A stretch of 64,000 nt of DNA from assembly GCA_963803155.1 (NCBI GenBank), contig CAWDMN010000036.1, positions 1-64,000 on the forward strand, given 5' to 3'. This DNA comes from CAWDMN01 sp963803155. Lineage in GTDB: Bacteria > Acidobacteriota > Terriglobia > Versatilivoradales > Versatilivoraceae. The position numbers were made by a program, and so were the translations under genes. Shown here piece after piece: positions 1-8,926 of the stretch (position 1 is its first letter; every line of letters starts with the position of its first letter). The notes below the pieces were generated by a model, which searched no databases, was not told the origin of the DNA, and saw only the letters and a program-made list of their open reading frames with translations.

Positions 1-1
1 G

Positions 2-301
2 CAGGCGCACTGGGAAAAAGTGGACGATGCGGAATTCGATGCAGTGACTCGTCCCACGCCCCCCCTCGGTTTCAATTCCCTGAAATTCGACTGTCATTCG
101 AAGGGGATCCAGCCGGGAACCTATCAGGTTTGCGTGCAAGTGCACATCAATGCCAGCTTCAATATTTTATATCGCGGCAAAATTGCCGTGGGAGGCGGTC
201 CTTCAGAAGGTGCTGCGGAAGCCTTTTACAGCCCCAAGAAGCATCCTCTGGCCTCCGAGATTCTGAGCGACGTCCGGGCAAAGTATTTGCCCGGGAAGTA
301 A
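2..301 (+). CDS. C-terminal part of an unrecognised protein (5' end outside window)
   Basis: The frame is open to the left edge of the window, so this is the last 99 codons of a longer gene; a GTG at 20 is probably internal. I do not recognise the family. The visible part has a beta-rich stretch (GTYQVCVQVHINASFNILYRG) followed by a glycine-rich turn and a Lys-rich tail, loosely like small periplasmic beta domains such as DUF2271, but this is only an impression. The next gene, an exported aldo/keto reductase, starts 28 bases downstream on the same strand, so the two are probably co-transcribed. Confidence 0.6.
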   Translation, partial: QAHWEKVDDAEFDAVTRPTPPLGFNSLKFDCHSKGIQPGTYQVCVQVHINASFNILYRGKIAVGGGPSEGAAEAFYSPKKHPLASEILSDVRAKYLPGK

Positions 302-329
302 AACAATCCATCATTCAAAAGGAAGAGCC

Positions 330-1289
330 ATGACCAATTCTATTTCCCGTAGGTCTTTTTTGCGCCGATCGGGAATCGCTTTGTCTGCGTTTGCAGCCGC
401 CGGCAATATCCCACTGGTTGCTGCTGAAAACAAAATGCCAATGCGTACGCTCGGCAAAACAGGTGTGAAGGTTTCGCTGCTCGGTTTTGGAGGGGGATCA
501 TTTTTCCTCCAAGCGAAAGACGGAGAGTGGGAGGCTATGCTGGAGCGAGCGGTCAGGTCAGGCGTAAACTATTTCGATACTTGTTCCGTGTATCAGTGGA
601 AAAGCCCGAAATCGAGCGAAGAGCGATTTGGCGAGATCTTGCCGCACTATCGCAAGTCGATCTACGTTTCCACCAAGTTCGATTCGCGCGACCCTGAAAA
701 AGCCCGGCAGGAGTTTGATCGAAGTTTAAAGCGCCTGAAGATGGACTATGTCGATTTTTTGCTGATCCACAGCATCGAGCCTACTGATGATATTGCCACA
801 ATTGAGAAGGGCGTCTACAAAATGTTGTGTAAGTTAAAGGAGGAAAAACTCACACGTTTTATCGGATTCAGCAGCATGGACAGTGCGGAGAGAGCCAGGG
901 AAATGCTGGAGAAGCTCGAAGTGGACATGACCATCCTGGCCATCAATGCGACAAAGTATGGCAACTATGCCGGGGTAGCTTTGCCGGTGGCGCGCGAAAA
1001 AAACGTCGGCGTGGTCGCCATGAAGTTGATGCGCGATCTCGTTGTGGATGGTGTAAAGAAGGACGAACTTCTCCATTATGCCTGGACTCAACCCGGAGTA
1101 GCCTCCGGTGTCGTGGCTCATACGAACATGGCGGAGTTCGAGGAAAACCTCGGACACGCGCGTTCGTTCACTCCGGAAAAAGCGGCGGCTCTTGACCGGC
1201 AGGGATTGGAGATGAGGCTCGCGCATCTGGCGGGGCCGCACGCTTTGTGCTGGGCGCGCCCCGGTTATCGCGACGGGGGCTTCGCCTGA
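330..1289 (+). CDS. Tat-exported aldo/keto reductase
   Basis: A 319-residue NAD(P)H-type oxidoreductase of the aldo/keto reductase superfamily. The first 33 residues form a twin-arginine signal (SRRSFLRR, R7-R8, then an Ala-rich hydrophobic stretch), so the folded enzyme is probably sent to the periplasm. The (beta/alpha)8 domain starts near residue 36. The catalytic tetrad is visible as D83, Y88 (in YFDTCSVYQ), K116 (STKF) and H147 (LLIHS). The ATG at 330 follows a clear AAAGGAAG ribosome site. There is no cysteine-rich Fe-S tail as seen in some related exported reductases. It lies 28 bases after the preceding gene, suggesting one operon. The substrate cannot be told from sequence; a sugar or other carbonyl compound is likely. 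Confidence 0.9.
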   Translation: MTNSISRRSFLRRSGIALSAFAAAGNIPLVAAENKMPMRTLGKTGVKVSLLGFGGGSFFLQAKDGEWEAMLERAVRSGVNYFDTCSVYQWKSPKSSEERFGEILPHYRKSIYVSTKFDSRDPEKARQEFDRSLKRLKMDYVDFLLIHSIEPTDDIATIEKGVYKMLCKLKEEKLTRFIGFSSMDSAERAREMLEKLEVDMTILAINATKYGNYAGVALPVAREKNVGVVAMKLMRDLVVDGVKKDELLHYAWTQPGVASGVVAHTNMAEFEENLGHARSFTPEKAAALDRQGLEMRLAHLAGPHALCWARPGYRDGGFA

Positions 1290-1369
1290 GGTCCGTGTGG
1301 GACTGGTCGATTCTTGTGTGGCCCTCGGCGCGGGAATCTTCTTTATTTAGAGGGACGGGTGGATTTCTG

Positions 1370-1394
1370 TGGCGCCGGTCACCGACCGGCGCCA
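1370..1394. terminator. Strong hairpin between convergent genes
   Basis: An 11-bp perfect stem (TGGCGCCGGTC with its complement) closed by a 3-base ACC loop. It lies after the aldo/keto reductase and overlaps the last codons of the oppositely oriented deacetylase gene. No T-run follows on either strand, so it is a structural candidate for a two-way terminator rather than a textbook one. Confidence 0.45.
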
Positions 1395-2491
1395 TGGAAA
1401 CTCCCGGGTTGAAATCGCAATTTTGGGAACTTCGTTGAATTGTAAAATGGGCGCTGGTGGGCGGGAGCACTGACCGTTTCAGGATCCCCATCGCTGGTAA
1501 AAAGCTCTCCCTTATTACTCTCAAAGCAACGCAACCAATGTTGCAATTCACTTTCCACGGCCTGAATGCGGGGGAGGCGAGATGGGTCGAAATGGCTATG
1601 GAAAGGAGAAAATGCCGGTCCGCCCACTGCGCGAAATACGGCATCATGGTGATATCGAATCCTCTCAAATGTACCATCAATTGCGAGTCCTGCATCGGCT
1701 GGATAATTTCCCAATGGAAGGGCCAGGGCTCGCACTCGATAACCAGGCACCCGTTGTTGAATAGCTGCCACTCCCAGTGCTAGTTGTTTTTGAACAATTT
1801 CCCCGTTGTACTTCTTTAAATCCGCGTGCCAGAGTGTATGATTCCCAAGTTCAAAGCCCATCCGCACTAATTCCCGGAGCTTCAGGGTTTCGTATTCGGG
1901 TTGTCCGAATAGTTTGTGTGGCTGCGCAGCTTCAGGCAGGACAAAGAAAACAGCCCGCAACGCAAAGTCCGGGTGCATCGCATGAAAATTTCCCAGGATG
2001 CCCACTGCACAGTCCGGGTCAATCACAGGCTTTCCTTTTTGTATCAGATAGCGGAATTGTCCGGGGGATGAGTCGTCGAAAGTGATTAGCAATGGATGAG
2101 TGCCGCGCGCAATCGAAATTTTCCCATCAATGAATTCACTTAAGGCGACTGGACGATAGCCGCGCCGGTAAAAAGTCTCCAGATCTTTCCGAAAATTTTG
2201 AGCGGATCGGCTCCACCGGCTCTCTTTAGTTTCTATCTTGTGATACTCGAGAATCAGCACCTTTCCCAATTCGTTAGGAGGCGTCTCATTTTCTTGCTCT
2301 TCCGTTTCCATATGAGGAAAAAAACCAACGTTTCTCTTGTTCGCGAATTCTCCATTCCGGGGTGAGGCACACTGAAATTGGGCGCGGGCCAAAAGATTCA
2401 TCGATTCAAGGAGCAGCCATAAAATCATGAGCGAACCCAGGACCAGGATTCCCCGTGCATCGTATTGACGACTGACATGTTTGCGTTTCAT
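1379..2491 (-). CDS. Membrane-anchored polysaccharide deacetylase (NodB fold)
   Basis: A 370-residue carbohydrate esterase 4-like protein. A hydrophobic segment at about residues 14-36 is a signal anchor, placing the catalytic domain outside the cytoplasm. The domain starts near residue 78 with LILEYHKI, has the metal/catalytic motif TFDD at 137-140, and the second metal motif HTLWH with H218 and H222. Enzymes of this fold remove N- or O-acetyl groups from peptidoglycan, chitin-like or exported polysaccharides. I chose the ATG at 2491; a TTG three codons upstream (2500) is possible but has no better ribosome site. The start-proximal region has no strong Shine-Dalgarno sequence. The gene faces the aldo/keto reductase and is probably transcribed alone. 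Confidence 0.85.
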   Translation of the reverse strand: MKRKHVSRQYDARGILVLGSLMILWLLLESMNLLARAQFQCASPRNGEFANKRNVGFFPHMETEEQENETPPNELGKVLILEYHKIETKESRWSRSAQNFRKDLETFYRRGYRPVALSEFIDGKISIARGTHPLLITFDDSSPGQFRYLIQKGKPVIDPDCAVGILGNFHAMHPDFALRAVFFVLPEAAQPHKLFGQPEYETLKLRELVRMGFELGNHTLWHADLKKYNGEIVQKQLALGVAAIQQRVPGYRVRALALPLGNYPADAGLAIDGTFERIRYHHDAVFRAVGGPAFSPFHSHFDPSRLPRIQAVESELQHWLRCFESNKGELFTSDGDPETVSAPAHQRPFYNSTKFPKLRFQPGSFHGAGR

Positions 2492-2787
2492 GGTCTGCAA
2501 ATGATCGGCGGATTTCGGAATTTCTCAGTCACGAAATTTGAAGAACTGAGACCGAGTTGGGAAAAGCAATCCCTCTGTGGCGGGTACCAGCAAAAGTGGC
2601 GCAGAGAGTGCCTCTGGAATGCAATGACCATGTCACCACACTCTCAGGCGCGACGCGTCGCTCCAGAATAAAGCGTGGATACATCCGCGCACTCCAAAAT
2701 GAGTCGTTTAGCGATTCCTTTTTTCTGAACGCACATTCAATTGCGCCGCTCTTTACTCCCTCCGTTGACTCAACTTGAGGAAAAAAT

Positions 2788-4284
2788 CTATTCTGGCGGA
2801 ATATATTCAGTTCGTGGCGCACTCTTATCAACGGGATTGCCTTCTGCTCTGGGAACTGCCTGCGCCATTTGCGGAGAATGGTTCAAAAGAGCCAAGGCGC
2901 CCAAGGTGTGCTGATAACGATTCGTTGGATCCCAAAGCAGCCAGCCGCTTGTTCCGGCATCCTCGCAGGCTTTGATTTGCTGCTGAATCTGAGGTCCGGC
3001 AAAAACGCGCCTATCAAAAGCATAATCTTTAAAATTCTGCAGCCAGGGACGGAGCTTTTTAGTTTGTCCCGGCAGCCGGTTCTTGGCTTTTTCCAAAGTC
3101 AGATAAACCACTTCACGAGGATTCTTCACGGGATCCCTATAGCCCGGGATCCCCAGATGAAAACCAGAAGGGTAGAGCATCAGACAGATGTAATCGAGAA
3201 CGCCGGCCACTTCCGTGATTTTTTGCCCGATATTCGTATCGTCGAAATTCCACGGAACATAGCCAAAAATGTCCGCGGCAAAATACACATTGTAGGGCAA
3301 CAATTCATGGTTGGCGGTTTCTAAGAACGCACGGATGGTCTTGGTCCTGTTTTCCATGGTATTTGGCCGTGAAAATTGAGTTGTTGAATTTTTTCCGCCT
3401 GCCGGGAAACGAACATAGTCAAATTGAATTTCGTCAAATCCCGCCCGCGCTGCCTCTATAGCCAGAGCAATGTTGTAATTCCAGACTTCCCGTTTGAAGG
3501 GATCTACCCAACCTAATCTTTCATTGTCCTGCCAAGGTTTGCCGGTTCGGCTGTCAATCACAGCCCATTCCGGGTGGGTGGCGGACAAAAGATCATCTTT
3601 GAAGACCACAATCCGGCCGATCACATAAATATTCTGCTCATGAAGCTGATCGATGAAGGCCTTGGCATCTCTGAGCGTGGGAATCCGATTGGCGCCAATT
3701 TCCCCGGCCAAAGGAATTTGAGATTTTGAACTCAAATAACCCCGGTCGCCCTTGACATCGATGACGAGAGCGTTCAATTTTCCTTCTCGAATAATCGACA
3801 ACACTCCATCCCGCAATATTTTGGAACTGACGCCATAGTGGGTTAAATACAGACCCTTGGCTTGAAAGGGGATCAAACCGGCAGTTGCCTCCGCCTGATC
3901 CATTTTAAGAATTGAAGTCCGCTTATAGCCGGAAGCTTTGATAAAAATCGGCTCTTTCGGATTGTACGCGTTGATTTCAAATCGGCCGCCAGAATCGACT
4001 CTCCATACCCGGCCGTTGTGATATACCACCGCTTGATTGACCGGCTCGAGGTTTTGGGAATTAACCAGCTTTATGGCAATTTTGACGGGAGGTATTACCT
4101 CTGAAGTTTTGGCGGCTCTGTCTTGATCTCGTCCAAATGGAGTCGAAGGTCGGGAGTGCCCGACTGAAGAAATGGAGGGAGCGTCCCCGTTGAATTTCAT
4201 CGAACTCGGAAGATACTCACATCCCGCGACGCCTCCAGCTATTCCAAGGAGCAGTCCCAGCGCGATTGTCTGCATGTTTTTCAT
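2788..4284 (-). CDS. Lipoprotein with putative glycoside hydrolase domain (DUF4015-like)
   Basis: A 498-residue protein. Its N-terminus is a lipoprotein signal ending in AGGVAGC (lipid-modified C22). A low-complexity linker and a small beta domain (about 70-130) precede a TIM-barrel-like domain from about 140 to 450. That domain shows the conserved stretches LYLTHYGV, LVIDVKGDRGYL and FDEIQFDYVRFP typical of the DUF4015 group of putative glycosyl hydrolases. The D/E residues in these strands would be the candidate catalytic acids. The true substrate is unknown; a cell-envelope or extracellular polysaccharide is likely. ATG at 4284 fits the signal peptide; a second ATG at 4275 is also possible. 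Together with the deacetylase downstream on the same strand it suggests local glycan processing. Confidence 0.8.
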   Translation of the reverse strand: MKNMQTIALGLLLGIAGGVAGCEYLPSSMKFNGDAPSISSVGHSRPSTPFGRDQDRAAKTSEVIPPVKIAIKLVNSQNLEPVNQAVVYHNGRVWRVDSGGRFEINAYNPKEPIFIKASGYKRTSILKMDQAEATAGLIPFQAKGLYLTHYGVSSKILRDGVLSIIREGKLNALVIDVKGDRGYLSSKSQIPLAGEIGANRIPTLRDAKAFIDQLHEQNIYVIGRIVVFKDDLLSATHPEWAVIDSRTGKPWQDNERLGWVDPFKREVWNYNIALAIEAARAGFDEIQFDYVRFPAGGKNSTTQFSRPNTMENRTKTIRAFLETANHELLPYNVYFAADIFGYVPWNFDDTNIGQKITEVAGVLDYICLMLYPSGFHLGIPGYRDPVKNPREVVYLTLEKAKNRLPGQTKKLRPWLQNFKDYAFDRRVFAGPQIQQQIKACEDAGTSGWLLWDPTNRYQHTLGALALLNHSPQMAQAVPRAEGNPVDKSAPRTEYIPPE

Positions 4285-4409
4285 TTTCGGCTATCCATAG
4301 GTGATAAAGCGTGAGGATTCATCTCCATGACATTTTCCATCCATCATTTCAAATCGGCACTCCCATTGGTTGAGATTAAAAATATTACTTACCTTTCCTC
4401 TGACGGAGC

Positions 4410-4437
4410 ATTGTGGGAAGCATTTCTTTCCCACAAT
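4410..4437. other. 10-bp hairpin in a divergent gap
   Basis: A perfect inverted repeat, ATTGTGGGAA paired with TTCCCACAAT across an 8-base loop. The surrounding gap (4285-4658) separates the minus-strand lipoprotein gene from the small plus-strand YjfB-like gene. It could be an operator or an RNA hairpin; nothing else is recognisable in the gap. Confidence 0.4.
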
Positions 4438-4658
4438 ACTTACGATGCGCCAGGATCGTTCGACGTGTCGATTCGCGGCTGATTCAAAGAAGAGCAGTCG
4501 TCGCCGGAGAGTCGGAGGAGTTCCTCGCTGCCGGGGGCATTAAATCACTCGCAATCTTTGGTCATTGTCTGGCGTCCGGCGGAGGAATGGGATACATCGA
4601 TATGCGGATCATCATCTTCCCGCTAATGGTGGAGGGCCATTTTGCCGATAATCGTTTT

Positions 4659-4862
4659 ATGAATATTGCAGGTGTTGGCTCGACAAACGATTGGGTCGGA
4701 AAGAGTGGCGGCGGATCTCAGGATATCAATTCCGAGATGAGCATGCTGGTCATGAAAAAAGCCCAAACCAGCGCCAAAGAGCAAGGACAAGCTTTGGTGG
4801 AGATGGTCAACCAGGCATCTAACGTGATTACTCCCGATGGCCGGGTTGATTTATACGCATGA
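4659..4862 (+). CDS. Small YjfB-like putative motility protein
   Basis: A 67-residue protein beginning MNIAGVGSTN. The C-terminal half (MLVMKKAQTSAKEQGQALVE, then a gap and DGRVDLYA) resembles the YjfB family of short proteins, which has a helix with K-A-x(5-7)-Q-G-x-A-L-V and ends in a short beta strand. The family is named for a motility link in Bacillus, but its biochemistry is unknown. The frame stays open upstream to a GTG at 4413; that extension is rejected because it overlaps a hairpin and matches no family. There is no strong ribosome site before 4659. No flagellar gene is nearby. Confidence 0.55.
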   Translation: MNIAGVGSTNDWVGKSGGGSQDINSEMSMLVMKKAQTSAKEQGQALVEMVNQASNVITPDGRVDLYA

Positions 4863-5243
4863 CTTTCCACAATCCTATTCCCCATTTTTAATAGTCTCTA
4901 ATTTTACTTCGTTAATTTACCTCCCCTTTCCTGATCCGTTGGTATTGTGACCGCCCTTGGAGCCACGGCAAAGGCGGACTCCGCCTGGCGAGCCATCATG
5001 CGGGCGGGATATTTGCCACGGCTCGGCAGGAGCCTCGCACTCCCGGTTGGCATAGACTAACGAAGCAGAACTAATCGCTCCTTCAATAAAGGAGTGTCCA
5101 GGCCATCGGAATTAATATTCCCTCGAAAACAAAAAGACAACGGAGCAGAAAACTAGATGCTGGCACACCGTGGCAAGGAGAAAGGATGAAAATCCCGAGG
5201 TTCAGTTTTCGACTTCTTTAATCCATGGCCGATTTCTGGAGGT
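4863..5243. other. Intergenic region, no gene seen
   Basis: A 381-base gap between two convergent genes. It contains a short perfect hairpin at 4972-4986 (AGGCGGA and TCCGCCT) inside a GC-rich stretch. No coding frame with a plausible start and family was found. Confidence 0.5.
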
Positions 5244-6146
5244 TCAGGATCTTCCTCTCTCCCTCTTTGCTTTTCCCTCGAGATAAATGTCTAAATCCAC
5301 CACCGCTTGATTTCGATCAATATGGAAATCCACATCCGCGGATGTCAATGGAGAAGGGGGACCAAGACTGTTCAATGCTTCCAATACGGCATGGAACGCC
5401 TTTTCTCCAAAGAGATCCCCCTTTTGCATGGGCAGGAACTCCCGAAGGAGGGATTCTTGAATGGCGGGCGTTCCCAACAACTGAATTCGCCCGACACGGT
5501 ATTGGTTTCCTTCGTCGACCTTCACCAACAGATCGACCGTGTTTTTTCGGGGAAGAATATCCAGAGTGGAAGTAACATCGGCATCCAAATAGCCGAGGTT
5601 TAGATAAACATCCCTAACGGCGGCAATCCCGCTATCAATTTTGGTCACATTGACCAGTGTTTTAGGAGTCAGATTCAGCAACCCAAGAATTACGGCGGGA
5701 GCGAGAGCTTGCGCTCCGCTGATTTTGATTTCTCCCATCAAGTAGGCGTATTCCTCCGTGACATGAAAAATAACTTGGACCTGATTGTTGGCGGGAGTGG
5801 ATCCATAGTCAAACTTTGGAGGGCTGATCGTGGCCTTGATAAATCCCCGGTTTCGATAGAATGCCAGCAGGGCATTCACGCCCAGATTAAGGCGCCGGTT
5901 GTCATAAAGGTTGTTTTCATTCGGCTTTGACGATCCCATGAGATTCCCCGCATTTTGAAAAATGCTTCTCAAATCCGACGAGCTAAGATTACGATTCCCC
6001 ACAAAAAGGATATTTTCGGGCTTAATCCGAAACCCACCTAATTGCCCTTGCACTTGCGCCGACATCTTTGTTGGAGCGAGAACCGATCCCCAATATCCCA
6101 ACAAGAGCATGCTGGATCCCAAGAATTGAAATCGGAAAGAACTCAT
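5244..6146 (-). CDS. Exported POTRA-repeat protein without a beta-barrel
   Basis: A 300-residue protein with an N-terminal signal peptide (about 1-30) followed by three tandem segments that read as POTRA domains: IKPENILFVGNRNLSSSDLR, a middle one beginning near YLMGEIKISGAQALAPA, and a third at YRVGRIQLLGTPAIQESLL. POTRA domains of BamA, TamA and FhaC bind substrates in the periplasm before an outer-membrane barrel. Here the protein ends after the third POTRA with a basic tail and has no room for a barrel. I chose the ATG at 6146 because GAAGAGGG lies 6 bases upstream; ATGs at 6152 and 6167 are less well placed. It may be a soluble periplasmic partner for an Omp85 protein encoded elsewhere, or a shortened paralog. 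Confidence 0.75.
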   Translation of the reverse strand: MSSFRFQFLGSSMLLLGYWGSVLAPTKMSAQVQGQLGGFRIKPENILFVGNRNLSSSDLRSIFQNAGNLMGSSKPNENNLYDNRRLNLGVNALLAFYRNRGFIKATISPPKFDYGSTPANNQVQVIFHVTEEYAYLMGEIKISGAQALAPAVILGLLNLTPKTLVNVTKIDSGIAAVRDVYLNLGYLDADVTSTLDILPRKNTVDLLVKVDEGNQYRVGRIQLLGTPAIQESLLREFLPMQKGDLFGEKAFHAVLEALNSLGPPSPLTSADVDFHIDRNQAVVDLDIYLEGKAKRERGRS

Positions 6147-6616
6147 AATCATCCCTCTTCGCCTCATAAAAACAAGTAATTACACATGTCCCCTCCGAGT
6201 GGCAGCCAGGCTGAGCGCATTTTATGAGGCGTGGAGTCTGTCCACCTGGCCAAAAGCCCACGGTTCGCCGGAAGACGCTCACCGTGGCTACCCTTCACAC
6301 GAGGATTTAAATCATCACAAAAACAAAATGATGTTACTTGCTCTACCACTAGTTGCACCCAGCATTTGCTGAAGAAATCCGGGAAATTTTTGGAAGAACC
6401 GGCATCTTCCCGCGAGGGCTATGCTGGAGATCAGGCGCCTTGGCGCTCTCAGCCGGGTAGTTGGGCAACGGTATCGAATACTGACAAAATAAATATGCGG
6501 CGCATGTTTCCATCAGCGGGGGGAGCGGAACGAAAAGAATTTCCTATGCGCGGGGCTGGATTCCGCTGGATCGTCTTTGGCGCGGCATATCCAGCCCCTT
6601 TCAAATCGGAACCTGA
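6147..6616. other. Intergenic region with a long inverted repeat
   Basis: A 470-base gap with no convincing gene; a 166-codon plus-strand frame (6231-6731) matches nothing and runs into the epimerase gene. The notable structure is a perfect 10-bp inverted repeat, GGGGCTGGAT at 6552-6561 and its complement at 6589-6598, just past the 3' end of the minus-strand epimerase gene, where it could help to stop transcription. Confidence 0.45.
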
Positions 6617-7768
6617 TCAAATGGATTTAGCCACCGAGAATTTAATAATTGTGGTGGATTGGTATTTATGTCCCGGCTTTAGGATTGTCGAGGGAAACTG
6701 TAACTTGTTGGGGGAATCCGGGAAGTGTTGAGTTTCAAGGCAAAGGCCGCTGCGTTGCCTGTAAACTTTTCCGCCTTTCCCTTTGATCGTTCCATCCAGA
6801 AAATTCCCGGTATAAAACTGAATTCCCGGTTCAGTGGAAGAGACTTCCATCAATCGGCCTGAAATAGGGCAAAAGACCTTGGCAGCCAAGGCAAGTTTCC
6901 CTCCGCCGCTGTTTAAAACAAAATTATGATCGTATCCCCCGCCAAAGATCATTTGTTGATCTTTACTTTGAATTCGTTCTCCAATAGCGTGAGGTGTCGT
7001 AAAATCCAGCGGTGTTCCCTTCACACTTTTAATCTCTCCCGTGGGGATTAATCCCTTATCAACTGGGGTGGTCCGGTCCGCGAAAATTTGAACCACATGA
7101 TCCAAGATGGTCTCAGAACCGCTCAGGTTGAAATAAGAATGATTGGTCAAATTCACCACCGTAGTTTTATCGGTAGTCGCCAGGTATTCAATTTTCAATT
7201 CATTTTGCGGCGTTAAGGTGTAAACGACTGTAGAGGAGAGATTGCCCGGATAACCTTCTTCACCATCCCTGCTCAGATATGTCAACTTGACACCTACACC
7301 CGCGATTTCGTTGAATGGCTCTGCTTTCCAAACCACCTTATCAAATCCTTTGATTCCCCCATGCAAGTGGTTTCCATTGTTATTTTGGACCAAAGTGTAA
7401 GTGTGCCCCTCCAAACTGAACTTGCCATGGGCGATCCGGTTGCCATAGCGTCCGACCAAACTTCCAAAAAAGGGATTGTTCTTAACGTAACCATCCAGTT
7501 GGTCGTATCCCAATACAATATCCCCAAACTTTCCGTTTTTGTCCGGCACCATAATGGAAACAACAATACCGCCATAATTGGTGATCTTCACGATCATCCC
7601 AGAATCATTTTTGAGCGTAAAAAGCTCTACTGGAGTTCCATCCGCTACTTTTCCAAATGGTTCTCGTTTGAAGTTTTCTTTGGCCTCAGTAGTCATGCCA
7701 CCCCCTAAAAGAATTAATGTGATCGCAAGCGTAAAATAACGTTTTCGCGCCTGATTCAATCCTCGCAT
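6617..7768 (-). CDS. galM: Secreted aldose 1-epimerase (galactose mutarotase)
   Basis: A 383-residue protein with a cleavable signal peptide (about 1-29), so a periplasmic or secreted mutarotase rather than the usual cytosolic GalM. It interconverts alpha and beta anomers of aldohexoses. The fold signatures are present: GRYGNRIAHGKF near the start, NGNHLHGG, the catalytic-histidine stretch NLTNHSYFNLSG, GGGYDHNFVL and, near the C-terminus, GLCLETQHFPDSPN with the catalytic glutamate. The length after the signal fits the family. ATG at 7768 has a strong AAAGGAGA site. It appears monocistronic. A palindrome about 36 bases upstream of the start may be an operator. Confidence 0.92.
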   Translation of the reverse strand: MRGLNQARKRYFTLAITLILLGGGMTTEAKENFKREPFGKVADGTPVELFTLKNDSGMIVKITNYGGIVVSIMVPDKNGKFGDIVLGYDQLDGYVKNNPFFGSLVGRYGNRIAHGKFSLEGHTYTLVQNNNGNHLHGGIKGFDKVVWKAEPFNEIAGVGVKLTYLSRDGEEGYPGNLSSTVVYTLTPQNELKIEYLATTDKTTVVNLTNHSYFNLSGSETILDHVVQIFADRTTPVDKGLIPTGEIKSVKGTPLDFTTPHAIGERIQSKDQQMIFGGGYDHNFVLNSGGGKLALAAKVFCPISGRLMEVSSTEPGIQFYTGNFLDGTIKGKGGKVYRQRSGLCLETQHFPDSPNKLQFPSTILKPGHKYQSTTIIKFSVAKSI

Positions 7769-7803
7769 ACAGTCTCCTTTCCTCTCTAATCCTAGAATGT
7801 TAT

Positions 7804-7819
7804 TGAGATTCTAATCTCA
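7804..7819. promoter_or_regulatory. Operator-like inverted repeat upstream of galM
   Basis: TGAGATT and AATCTCA arranged as perfect 7-base half sites around a 2-base centre, 36 bases before the epimerase start codon. The size and place suit a repressor site, but no regulator is encoded next to it. The rest of the gap 7769-8164 shows nothing else. Confidence 0.35.
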
Positions 7820-8164
7820 TCAACGCAGAGCCAATGTCATAAAAGCCCTATGAACAGGAGGCCATCGCCGGGCGCCCTACCCATAGTGGCATTCTCTCGG
7901 AGCCAGAATCTTTGCAAATCATTTCAACCGCAAGTTCACGCTTGGCCCCGCCAATGGCAATTTCTAGCGGCAAAGTCGCTGTCGACAAACATCCTTAGAG
8001 CTATTTCGAAAGGAAGCATAGCACGATGCCGGAAATGCGGGCAAAAAAGATTCGGTGGGCTTAATCATTCTTGAAATCCCAAATAGTTTCAAATAGACTC
8101 CCATTTCTATTCTGTCCTTTTTCAAAGAGCAGAAAGCTGATCAATCCGAATCGAGGTGTCGAAT

Positions 8165-8908
8165 TTGAAAATTCCTTGGACGCGGATTTTGTGCTTTTTC
8201 GGTTTTCTGGCGAGTTTCCTGGCTCCCTCTCTTGCCGCCGGCGATTTAGAGTTTGTAGCTTCCTCTGCTTTTCTTTCTCATTATATGTGGCGAGGCGAGC
8301 GGCTTGGCAAAGGCGGAGTATTTCAGCCCTCTTTGACGGTTGGATATAAGGGTTTTTCGGCTAATGCCTGGGGGAACTACTCCTTTGACCGAAATGGAAA
8401 AAATATAGACGAGCTGGATTTTACCGCATCCTATGCGGGAGAAAAAAACAAAATCAACTATGAAGTTGGCTTCATCCACTATGGCGTGTACAACGATGTC
8501 GACAGCGATGAAATTTACACGCGCATCGGTCATTCCAACTTTCTTAATCCCACGATCAAAGCTTACTTCGATGTGAATTACGGCAAAGGGGCATACCTGC
8601 AAGCTGGGTTGGAACCATCCATCCCGTTGGGGAAAGAAGCCTCGCTGAACTTCAAGACTTTCGGTGGATATGTAATCAAAAATCAATACATGGGCCTGAA
8701 TGCTGCGGGGCGAGAATTCGCCAACTTATTCAACGCCGATTTCATTACTTCTTTGACCCTGCCACTCGGCAAAGGATTTAAGCTGGAGCCCATGATTGGA
8801 TATTCCGCTCCGCTTAGCCAAAATGCCCGCCAGGCCATCAAAAGTGTAAGTGTCGGCTCCGCAGGCGAAACCTTATACGGCGGAGCTACTTTGACTTTCA
8901 GCTTCTAG
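8165..8908 (+). CDS. TorF-family putative outer-membrane porin
   Basis: A 247-residue outer-membrane beta-barrel protein of the TorF/Gcw_chp group (TIGR02001-like). After a signal peptide (to about residue 25, cleaved near SLAA) the mature protein starts DLEFVASSAFLSHYMWRGER, the family's usual N-terminal hallmark, and continues as alternating amphipathic strands ending in TLTFSF with a terminal aromatic residue as in barrel proteins. The start is not certain: a GTG lies at 8156, but a TTG at 8165 has GAGGTG exactly 6 bases upstream and gives a cleaner signal, so I use 8165. The polyamine ABC operon starts 18 bases downstream, so the porin probably supplies the outer-membrane step for the same substrates. 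Confidence 0.82.
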   Translation: MKIPWTRILCFFGFLASFLAPSLAAGDLEFVASSAFLSHYMWRGERLGKGGVFQPSLTVGYKGFSANAWGNYSFDRNGKNIDELDFTASYAGEKNKINYEVGFIHYGVYNDVDSDEIYTRIGHSNFLNPTIKAYFDVNYGKGAYLQAGLEPSIPLGKEASLNFKTFGGYVIKNQYMGLNAAGREFANLFNADFITSLTLPLGKGFKLEPMIGYSAPLSQNARQAIKSVSVGSAGETLYGGATLTFSF

Positions 8909-8926
8909 GCTTTCGGAGGTAGAGGA

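Noticed and set aside
6231..6731. A 166-codon plus-strand frame
   Set aside because: It overlaps the 3' end of galM, has no ribosome site and matches nothing.
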